Part shown: positions 23,070 through 29,319 of the stretch, in pieces
Layout: each line of letters begins with the position of its first letter
Numbering within the stretch: position 1 is the stretch's first letter
Assembly: GCA_052034115.1 (NCBI GenBank)
Contig: JBPOIZ010000084.1
Location: forward strand, 1-31,367
Origin: Lutibacillus sp052034115
GTDB taxonomy: Bacteria; Actinomycetota; Actinomycetes; Actinomycetales; Dermatophilaceae
DNA length: 31,367 bases
Direction of reading: 5' to 3'
The notes under the pieces: model-generated
Told to the model about the DNA's origin: nothing
The model's database searches: none
The model's input: the letters and a program-made list of their open reading frames with translations, nothing else
Made by a program: the position numbers and the translations under genes

Positions 23070-24217
23070 GCGTGTGGGACGACCTGGTCGGGCAGGAGGC
23101 CACGCTGGCGCCGCTGCGGCGGGCGGTGCGCGAGCCGGCCGCGATGACCCACGCCTGGCTCTTCACCGGCCCTCCAGGCTCGGGGCGCTCGACGGCTGCG
23201 CGCGCCTTCGCTGCGGCGCTGCTCTGTCCCGACGGCGGGTGCGGCACCTGCCGGGAATGCCGCACCGCCGTGGACGGCACTCACGCCGACGTCCGCGTCC
23301 TGGCGACCGAGGGGTTGTCCATCAAGGTCGACCAGGCCCGAGACCTGGTCCAGGAAGCCGGGCTGCGCCCCTCGGTCGGGCGGTGGCGGGTCATGCTCGT
23401 CGAGGACGCCGACCGATTGACCGAGCGGGCCGCCGATGCCCTGCTCAAGGCCTTGGAAGAGCCGACGCCACGCACCGTCTGGTTGCTCTGCGCCCCGAGC
23501 ATCGAGGACGTCATCGTCACGATCCGCTCCCGCACGCGCAGCGTCCGGCTCCGCACGCCGCCCGTCGAGGCGGTCGCGGACCTGCTCGTGCGGCGCGACG
23601 GCATCGAGCCCCCGATGGCGATGTATGCCGCTCGTGTCGCGCAGAGCCATGTCGGGCTGGCCCGTCGGCTGGCCCGCGACGAAGGGGCGCGGATAAGGCG
23701 TCGGGACGTCGTCGTCATGGCCGGCCAGATCCGTTCGGTCGGCGACGCCATCGGTGCCGCCCACGACCTGATGACGATCGCCGACGAGGAGACCGCGGCC
23801 GCATCGACCGAGCGAGACGCCGCCGAGCGCAGTCGGCTCGTGCAGACCCTGGGGGCCGACCCCTCGGCCCGCACCCAGCCGCCGCACGTCCGGGCTCAGC
23901 TCAGCGCGCTGGAGCGCGAGCAGAAGGCGCGCGCGACCCGGTTCGGTCGCGACGTCATCGACCGTGCGCTGCTCGACCTGCTGTCGGTCTACCGCGATGC
24001 CCTCGTCATGCACGTCGGCACGCCCGTCGCGCTGGTCAACCAGGACGTCCTCGAGCCGGTCCGGGCCGTCGCGCAGGCGTTCCGGCCGCAGGAGTTGCTC
24101 GGCTGCATCGACGCGATCGGCACCGCGCGGGAACGCATCAACGCCAACGTGGCTCCGTTGCTCGCTCTGGAGGCGATGTCGTTGTCGCTGCGGCTGCCGA
24201 CCCGCTCCTCGGGGTAA
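23066..24217 (+). CDS. holB: DNA polymerase III subunit delta-prime
   Basis: A 383-residue clamp-loader subunit that helps load the beta sliding clamp during replication. The AAA+ module begins VWDDLVGQEATLAPLRRAV. The P-loop is GPPGSGRST (35-43), with arginine at the lysine position, consistent with a subunit that does not itself hydrolyse ATP. Zinc-binding cysteines are C54, C59, C62 and C65. VMLVEDADRLTERAADALLKALEEP is followed by the sensor/SRC-like region at SRTRSVRL. A central acidic, charged insertion (~245-290) precedes the C-terminal collar helices. It overlaps tmk by four bases. The next gene starts 10 bases after the stop but appears to have its own promoter. Confidence 0.95.
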   Translation: MSVWDDLVGQEATLAPLRRAVREPAAMTHAWLFTGPPGSGRSTAARAFAAALLCPDGGCGTCRECRTAVDGTHADVRVLATEGLSIKVDQARDLVQEAGLRPSVGRWRVMLVEDADRLTERAADALLKALEEPTPRTVWLLCAPSIEDVIVTIRSRTRSVRLRTPPVEAVADLLVRRDGIEPPMAMYAARVAQSHVGLARRLARDEGARIRRRDVVVMAGQIRSVGDAIGAAHDLMTIADEETAAASTERDAAERSRLVQTLGADPSARTQPPHVRAQLSALEREQKARATRFGRDVIDRALLDLLSVYRDALVMHVGTPVALVNQDVLEPVRAVAQAFRPQELLGCIDAIGTARERINANVAPLLALEAMSLSLRLPTRSSG

Positions 24218-24220
24218 CCT
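24215..24220 (+). promoter_or_regulatory. -10 box of a leaderless protease transcript
   Basis: TAACCT overlaps the end of holB and ends 7 bases before the ATG at 24228. The sequence between has no ribosome-binding site. It fits the TAnnnT-n6/7-start pattern seen at other genes here. Confidence 0.45.
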
Positions 24221-24227
24221 CCGGGTC

Positions 24228-25790
24228 ATGACGGCATGGAGGTCGAGGCGTGCGCTGCGTCAGGCGTTCGCCGCAACGGGGGCGACCCTTCTCATCGCGG
24301 GCTGCACCTTCCCGTGGAGCGGTGCCGGCGGCGATGCGACCGGCCGTTCGGCCGACCGCACCCCGCTTGGGGTGCCGACCGGTCAGGAAGCCCTGGCGTC
24401 CTTCTATACCCAGGCGTTGTCGTGGCAGAAGTGCAGCGGTGGGGAGTGTGCGTCCTACCGCGTGCCGCTCGACTACGCCGACCCGGCCGGGACGACGATC
24501 TCCATCGGCGTCCTGCGGATCGCCGCGCGTGGGTCGGCCAAGGGCTCGTTGCTGCTCAACCCGGGCGGCCCGGGCGCCTCTGGCGTCGACTACGCGAGGT
24601 ACGCGAACTCGATCCTCGGCCGCGACCTGCAGACCTCGTTCGACATCATCGGTTTTGATCCTCGCGGCGTGGGCCGCAGTGCCCCCGTCAACTGCTACGA
24701 CGACGCCGCGATGGACGCCTTCATGGGGGCCGAGCCCACTCCGGACACCGCGGCCGAGGAGAGCGCGTTCGTCGAGCGTGCGCGCGCGTTTGCGCAGGCC
24801 TGCGTCGCCGAGCAGCCCGAGGTCATCAAGCACATCTCGACGATCGAGACCGCCAAGGACATGGACATCCTGCGCTCGCTGCTCGGCGACGAGAAGATGA
24901 ACTACCTCGGCGCGTCCTATGGGACCTTGCTCGGTGCCACGTATGCCGACCTGTTCCCCCAGCGGGTCGGCCGGTTCGTCCTCGACGGGGCACTGCCGCC
25001 GGACGTCTCCTACGACGACCTGTCCAAGGGGCAGGCCAAGGGCTTCCAGGAGGCGACCCGGCAGTTCGTCGGCTGGTGCGTCGACGAGGGCGACTGCCCG
25101 CTGGGTGACACCGAAGAGGCCGCCCTGGCGAGAATCTCGTCGTTCCTCGACGAGGTCGATGCGGTGCCGCTGCCGGTGCGCGGCCAAGGTGACGTCACCG
25201 AGCTCACCGAGGGGTGGGCGCAGCTGGGCTTCACGATCGCCATGTATGACGAGAACTCCTGGCCGATGCTCGAGAAGGCGGTGCGCGCGGCCCTCGACGG
25301 GGACGGCTCCGACCTGGTGGGCCTGGCGAACTACTACGTCGACCGTGACTCGGCCGGGCGCTACGAGTCGAACATGATGGAGGCGTTCCCGGCCATCAGC
25401 TGCCTGGACCAGCCCTCGTCGGCTGATCTCGACGTCATCCGGCGCAACATCACCGAATTCTCCGCGGTCTCACCGACCTGGGGCCGCTCGATGGCGTGGG
25501 GCTCGGTGCTCTGCGGCGTCTGGCCGGTGCACGCGGCGCCGCCCCCGGCACCGGCCCGGGCGACCGGTAGCGATCCCATCGTCGTGGTGGGCACCACCCG
25601 GGACCCGGCGACGATCTACGAGTGGGCGGTCCGGCTGCGTGACCAGCTCGACAATGCGGTGCTCATCACCTACGAAGGCGACGGGCACACGGCATACCAG
25701 CGCGGTTCCTCGTGCGTGGACGACGCCGTCGACCGGTACTTCGTCGACGGCGTCGTCCCCGCGGACAACCTCACCTGCCAGCCCGGCTAG
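24228..25790 (+). CDS. Exported lipoprotein alpha/beta hydrolase, TAP-like tripeptidyl aminopeptidase
   Basis: A 520-residue lipoprotein. An Arg-rich N-terminus and hydrophobic core end in the lipobox LIAGC with C26 lipidated, so it acts outside the membrane. The alpha/beta hydrolase core has an oxyanion-hole segment LLLNPGGPGASG, then DIIGFDPRGVGRS and the nucleophile elbow GASYGT with S230. D459 (TTRDPAT) and H487 (GDGHTAY) complete the triad. The C-terminus has the TAP-like domain cysteines (SSCVDDAVDRYF ... LTCQPG). Streptomyces SlpD/SlpE and TAP relatives remove short N-terminal peptides from exported proteins. A longer in-frame start at 23964 lies inside holB and is rejected. Its stop overlaps the stop of the convergent permease gene by 4 bases. 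Confidence 0.93.
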   Translation: MTAWRSRRALRQAFAATGATLLIAGCTFPWSGAGGDATGRSADRTPLGVPTGQEALASFYTQALSWQKCSGGECASYRVPLDYADPAGTTISIGVLRIAARGSAKGSLLLNPGGPGASGVDYARYANSILGRDLQTSFDIIGFDPRGVGRSAPVNCYDDAAMDAFMGAEPTPDTAAEESAFVERARAFAQACVAEQPEVIKHISTIETAKDMDILRSLLGDEKMNYLGASYGTLLGATYADLFPQRVGRFVLDGALPPDVSYDDLSKGQAKGFQEATRQFVGWCVDEGDCPLGDTEEAALARISSFLDEVDAVPLPVRGQGDVTELTEGWAQLGFTIAMYDENSWPMLEKAVRAALDGDGSDLVGLANYYVDRDSAGRYESNMMEAFPAISCLDQPSSADLDVIRRNITEFSAVSPTWGRSMAWGSVLCGVWPVHAAPPPAPARATGSDPIVVVGTTRDPATIYEWAVRLRDQLDNAVLITYEGDGHTAYQRGSSCVDDAVDRYFVDGVVPADNLTCQPG

Positions 25791-26680
25791 CCCTTGACGG
25801 CACCGGCCATGACACCGGCCACGAGGTGCTTGCCGGTGAAGGCGAACACGACGATGAGCGGCAGCGCGGCGATGGTCACGCCGGCCAGGATGAGCGAGTA
25901 GTCCTTGAAGTAGGACGCCTGGAGCAGCTGGATGGCCACGGGCAGCGACGGGTTGGCCGAGCCGAGCACGATGAACGGCCAGAAGAAGCTGGTCCATGAG
26001 CCGATGAAGGTGAACAGCCCGAGCATCGCCGCAGCCGGCCGGGATGCCGGGAGCGCGACGTGCCAGAAGGTCCGGATCATCGAACACCCGTCGACCCGGG
26101 CCGCCTCGACCAGCTCGAACGGCAGCGCCGTCTCGAGATACTGCGTCATCCAGAACACCCCGAACGCGGTGACCAGGCCCGGGACGATGACCGCCTCGAT
26201 GCGTCCGGTCCAGCCGATCTTGGACATGAGGATGAACATCGGGACGATGCTCAGCTGGGTCGGCACGGCCATGGTGGCCACGACGAAGACGAGCAGTGGC
26301 GCACGACCCTTGAACCGCAGCTTGGAGAACGAGTAGCCGGCCAGGGTCGAGAAGAGGACCACCGACAGTGCGGTGATGATCGCGATGATCGCGCTGTTGA
26401 ACACGGCCTTCCAGAACTGGATGTCCGAGCTGATGACCCGGCTGACGTTGGTCCCGAAGTTGCCTTGTGGGATGAGCGACGGGATGGGGTTGCGGGCGAT
26501 GGTGGTCGCGTCCGACGAGCCGAGGAGGAACGAGTAGTACAGCGGGTACGCGGAGGCAAGAAGCACCACGGTGAGGATGGCGTAGGTCACCCATCCGGGG
26601 CGCCCGGTCACCGACCGGCGTTTGGTATGGCGGGCCGCGCCCTTGCCGGCGAGGCCTTCGACGAGTGGCGTGGAGCTCAT
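25787..26680 (-). CDS. Carbohydrate ABC transporter permease, MalG/CUT1 type
   Basis: A 297-residue inner-membrane permease with about six transmembrane helices. It carries the cytoplasmic EAA loop EAARVDGCSMIRTFWHVALP, which docks the transporter ATPase. PIPSLIPQGNFG and SAYPLYYSF near the N-terminus, and a C-terminus ending VAGVMAGAVKG, are typical of MalG-like sugar permeases. The ATG at 26680 overlaps the stop of the upstream permease gene as ATGA, implying coupling. Its own stop (TAG on the minus strand) shares the CTAG tetranucleotide with the stop of the convergent protease gene. No ATPase gene follows, so a shared ATPase of the MsiK type encoded elsewhere is likely. Confidence 0.94.
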   Translation of the reverse strand: MSSTPLVEGLAGKGAARHTKRRSVTGRPGWVTYAILTVVLLASAYPLYYSFLLGSSDATTIARNPIPSLIPQGNFGTNVSRVISSDIQFWKAVFNSAIIAIITALSVVLFSTLAGYSFSKLRFKGRAPLLVFVVATMAVPTQLSIVPMFILMSKIGWTGRIEAVIVPGLVTAFGVFWMTQYLETALPFELVEAARVDGCSMIRTFWHVALPASRPAAAMLGLFTFIGSWTSFFWPFIVLGSANPSLPVAIQLLQASYFKDYSLILAGVTIAALPLIVVFAFTGKHLVAGVMAGAVKG

Positions 26681-27705
26681 GCCGCCGCTCCTTCCGTGGT
26701 CGCGGTCTTGGCGGGGGCGGCCGCCTTGGCCTTCTTGCCGTCCGACGAGGCGATCCGCTGGGTCAGGACGAAGTTGAGGATCCCGACGGCGATGATGATG
26801 AGGAAGAGGATCCACGAGGCCGCCGCGGCGCGCCCGAAGCTCTTCTGGGGGCCCCACCCGAGCTCGTAGATGTACATCGTGATCGTCATCCACTGCCGGT
26901 CCGAGCCGCCGAGTCCGCTCTGGTCGAACACCCGCGGTTCGTCGAAGATCTGCAGACCACCGATGGTGGCGGTGATGACGACGAAGATGATCGTGGGACG
27001 CAGCATCGGCACGGTGATCGACCAGAACTGGCGCCACCGGTTCGCCCCGTCGAGCAGGGCGGCCTCATAGACCTCGCGCGGGATGGCTTGCATCGCGGCC
27101 AGGAAGATCAGGGTGACGTAGCCGGTCCACCGGAAGTTGACCATCGTCGCGATGGCGATGTGGCTGGACAGGACGTCGGAGTGCCAACCGATCGGGCCGA
27201 GGCCGACCTTGCTGAGGAGGCTGTTGAAGAGCCCGGACTGGTCGGCGAACATCTTGTTGAAGATCACGCCGACGGCGACCGGCGCCACGACATACGGCAG
27301 GAGCACACCCATCCGCCAGAAGGTCTTGGCGCGGATGTTCTGGTCGAGGACCGCCGCGAGGATCAGCGCCGCCAGCGTCTGGGTGACCCCGGAGAGCAGG
27401 AAGATGCTGAAGGTGTTCCGCAGGCCGGTCCAGAACACCGGTTGGCCCAGGACGTGGGTGTAGTTGCCCAGTCCGACGAACTTGCCCTGGCCACCGATGA
27501 GGTTCCAGTCGTGCATCGACACCCAGAAGGTGTAGAGCAGCGGGAAGAGGCCGACCGCCGCGAACAGGAGGAAGAAGGGGGAGATGTAGAGGTAGGGGGA
27601 GAGCTTCACGTCCCAGCGGCTGAGCCGCTGGCGGAAGGCGATGCGTCGTGGGGCCGGGCCGTCGGTGGTGCGTTTGGTCGTCCCCGAGTCGGTGCTGACG
27701 GACAT
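26677..27705 (-). CDS. Carbohydrate ABC transporter permease, MalF/CUT1 type
   Basis: A 342-residue permease that pairs with the MalG-type subunit. It has a ~35-residue cytoplasmic N-terminus, then about six membrane helices starting at LSPYLYISPFFLLFAAVGLF. The EAA loop is YEAALLDGANRWRQFWSITVP. The extreme C-terminus is an Ala/Lys/Thr-rich tail (SSDGKKAKAAAPAKTATTEG) without a clear role. The ATG at 27705 is preceded by a GAGG sequence. It lies 88 bases downstream of the binding-protein gene, and a strong hairpin separates the two, so it is probably expressed by read-through at a lower level. Confidence 0.94.
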   Translation of the reverse strand: MSVSTDSGTTKRTTDGPAPRRIAFRQRLSRWDVKLSPYLYISPFFLLFAAVGLFPLLYTFWVSMHDWNLIGGQGKFVGLGNYTHVLGQPVFWTGLRNTFSIFLLSGVTQTLAALILAAVLDQNIRAKTFWRMGVLLPYVVAPVAVGVIFNKMFADQSGLFNSLLSKVGLGPIGWHSDVLSSHIAIATMVNFRWTGYVTLIFLAAMQAIPREVYEAALLDGANRWRQFWSITVPMLRPTIIFVVITATIGGLQIFDEPRVFDQSGLGGSDRQWMTITMYIYELGWGPQKSFGRAAAASWILFLIIIAVGILNFVLTQRIASSDGKKAKAAAPAKTATTEGAAA

Positions 27706-27744
27706 CGAGACCTCGATCCTGGGAGCAGGGCTAGGAGGGGTTGT

Positions 27745-27785
27745 GCGACCCGGGGGCGCCGAGTCTGCTGGCGCCCCCGGGTCGC
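27745..27785 (-). terminator. Intra-operon hairpin between binding-protein and permease genes
   Basis: A perfect 16-bp stem (GCGACCCGGGGGCGCC and its complement) with a 9-base loop lies 8 bases after the binding-protein stop. In sugar-transport operons such hairpins stabilise the upstream mRNA or partly terminate transcription, so that more binding protein than permease is made. Confidence 0.85.
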
Positions 27786-27793
27786 GTCACGGG

Positions 27794-29074
27794 TCAGCCG
27801 AGGGCTTGCACCGCAGAGACGAACTTCTCCCAGGACGCTTCGGGGGAGTCGGTCTTGTCGATGTCCACGCGGGAGATCGCCTGTTGCATCGCGTCGTTGA
27901 TCCCCGAGTACTTCGGGCCCTTGAACGGTGCGACGGTGACGGCCTTGGCGCGGGTCCCGAAGATCTCGCCGGTGGGAGCATCGGCGAAGAACGGGTCCTT
28001 GACGCTGGTCAGGTCGGTGCTGCTCAGGGCCTGGACCTGGCTGGGGAACGTGCCCTTGGCCTTGAACGCCTTGATCTGCTGCTCCGGCGCGGTCAGCCAG
28101 GCGGCCAGCGCCTTGGCCTCCTCCGGGTGCGCGGTCTGGGTGGGCACGGTGAGGAACGAGCCGCCCCAGTTGCCGCCGCCACCGGGGAAGGTGTCGGCGA
28201 TGTCCCAGCCCTTGACGTCGGCCGCGTTGCCCTTGATGACGCCGAGCATCCAGCTCGGGCAGACCATGGTGGCGAAGCCGTCCTTCTGGAACGAGGAGGT
28301 CCAGTCGTCCGACCACTGCGCCAGGTGCGCGGATAGGCCGTCCGAGGATGCCTTGAGGACCGTGTCGTAGATGGCCTTGACCTCGGCGTTCGTCGTCGCG
28401 ATGACGGTGCCGTCGGCCTGCTCGTACGGGTTGGCCACCTGGTTGATCATGGCCTGGTAGATCGCGCCGGAGGACTCCATCCACGGCACCTTGGACTTGG
28501 CGGCGAACTGCTTGCCGGCGGCGAAGTAGTCGTCCCACGTCGTCCCGAGGAACTCCTTGACCCCGGCCCGGTCGCTCGGCAGGCCGGCCGCCTTGAACAG
28601 GTCGGCGCGGTAGCAGATCGCCTCGGGGCCGATGTCGGTGCCGTAGCCGATGAGCTTGCCGTCGGTGGTCGTCGCCTGCGCCGCCTTCCACGGCAGCCAG
28701 CGGTCCTTGACCGCGTCGGAGTTCAGGTCGACGAACTTGTCCGGGTACTGGAGCAACTCGGGCAGCCAGTCGACCTCGACCGCCTCGATGTCGGACAGCC
28801 CGGCGCCGGCGGCGAGTCGGGTGTTCATGTTCTCGCGCGCCTCGTTCGAGGTCGCGGCCTTCTTCTGGGTGACGGTGACGTTCGGGTTGGCCGTCATGTA
28901 CTCCTTGATGAGGTCCTCATAGCCGAACTCGTTGAACGTCGCCACGGTGAGGGTGACCTTGCCACCCCCGTCCGCTCCGCCTGAGGGGGTCGCCGCCGGG
29001 GTGCTCGATGAGCACCCCGCCAGGGCGAGACCGATGATGACGGCGCCGACGGCGCCGGTCCTACGACTGTTCAT
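27794..29074 (-). CDS. Carbohydrate ABC transporter substrate-binding lipoprotein (family 1 type)
   Basis: A 426-residue lipoprotein. The signal peptide ends in LALAGC with C21 as the lipidated residue, followed by a Ser/Thr/Gly linker. The body matches the extracellular solute-binding family 1: VTLTVATFNEFGYEDLIKEY, a GKLIGYGTDIGPEAICYR strand-helix unit, the LGTTWDDYFAAGKQ segment, a Trp/Gly-rich hinge region (FPGGGGNWGGSFLTVP) and PEEAKALAAWL. Aromatic residues suggest an oligosaccharide ligand. A GGAGGA ribosome-binding site precedes the ATG. The promoter carries a LacI-type operator, and the divergent gene is a large phosphorylase-like enzyme, so both probably serve one sugar pathway. 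The exact sugar cannot be read from sequence. Confidence 0.95.
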   Translation of the reverse strand: MNSRRTGAVGAVIIGLALAGCSSSTPAATPSGGADGGGKVTLTVATFNEFGYEDLIKEYMTANPNVTVTQKKAATSNEARENMNTRLAAGAGLSDIEAVEVDWLPELLQYPDKFVDLNSDAVKDRWLPWKAAQATTTDGKLIGYGTDIGPEAICYRADLFKAAGLPSDRAGVKEFLGTTWDDYFAAGKQFAAKSKVPWMESSGAIYQAMINQVANPYEQADGTVIATTNAEVKAIYDTVLKASSDGLSAHLAQWSDDWTSSFQKDGFATMVCPSWMLGVIKGNAADVKGWDIADTFPGGGGNWGGSFLTVPTQTAHPEEAKALAAWLTAPEQQIKAFKAKGTFPSQVQALSSTDLTSVKDPFFADAPTGEIFGTRAKAVTVAPFKGPKYSGINDAMQQAISRVDIDKTDSPEASWEKFVSAVQALG

Positions 29075-29138
29075 GGTGTCCTCCGACTAGTCCGCTGTGC
29101 CGGTATGCCCTGGCCACGAGCGGAGAGGCCGCCATGGC

Positions 29139-29156
29139 TGAGAGAGCGCTCTCTCA
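29139..29156. promoter_or_regulatory. LacI-family operator O1
   Basis: TGAGAGAGCGCTCTCTCA is a perfect 18-base palindrome with the AGCGCT centre typical of actinobacterial LacI/CebR-like repressors. It begins at the last base of the leftward -10 box and covers the likely start of the binding-protein transcript. Confidence 0.85.
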
Positions 29157-29186
29157 GAGTGGCAGATGGCTGGGTGGTCGTGTCAA
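29156..29186 (-). promoter_or_regulatory. Promoter of the sugar ABC operon
   Basis: On the minus strand a consensus -35 TTGACA (29186-29181) is followed by CACTCT (29161-29156) after 19 bases. GCCACT at 17 bases is an alternative -10. Operator O1 begins at its downstream edge. Confidence 0.6.
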
Positions 29187-29249
29187 GGTTCCGTTGCCGA
29201 AACGTGATCGAGACCGCAGTCCACCGCCAGCGCGGGTCGGGCGCTCGCC

Positions 29250-29278
29250 TTGCTTCCGCGGGCAAAGCCCTGCACTCT
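29250..29278 (+). promoter_or_regulatory. Promoter of the phosphorylase-like gene
   Basis: TTGCTT (29250-29255) and CACTCT (29273-29278) are separated by 17 bases. The -10 hexamer is the same as in the divergent promoter, and operator O2 follows 5 bases later. Confidence 0.5.
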
Positions 29279-29283
29279 TGCGG

Positions 29284-29297
29284 AGAAAGCGCTCTCT
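29284..29297. promoter_or_regulatory. LacI-family operator O2
   Basis: AGAAAGCGCTCTCT is an AGCGCT-centred dyad with one mismatched pair, a weaker version of O1. Its centre is 143 bases from that of O1. It overlaps the expected transcription start of the rightward gene, so one repressor could control both directions, possibly with looping. Confidence 0.75.
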
Positions 29298-29319
29298 GAG
29301 ACCTCAGAAGGATGACCTC

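Noticed and set aside
23066..24217. Possible inactivating Lys-to-Arg change in the HolB P-loop
   Set aside because: Delta-prime subunits often have degenerate P-loops and are not required to hydrolyse ATP, so this is normal for the family.
25787..29074. Missing ABC ATPase as a sign of a broken transporter operon
   Set aside because: Actinobacterial sugar transporters of this class commonly share one ATPase (MsiK type) encoded elsewhere, and both permeases and the binding protein are intact.
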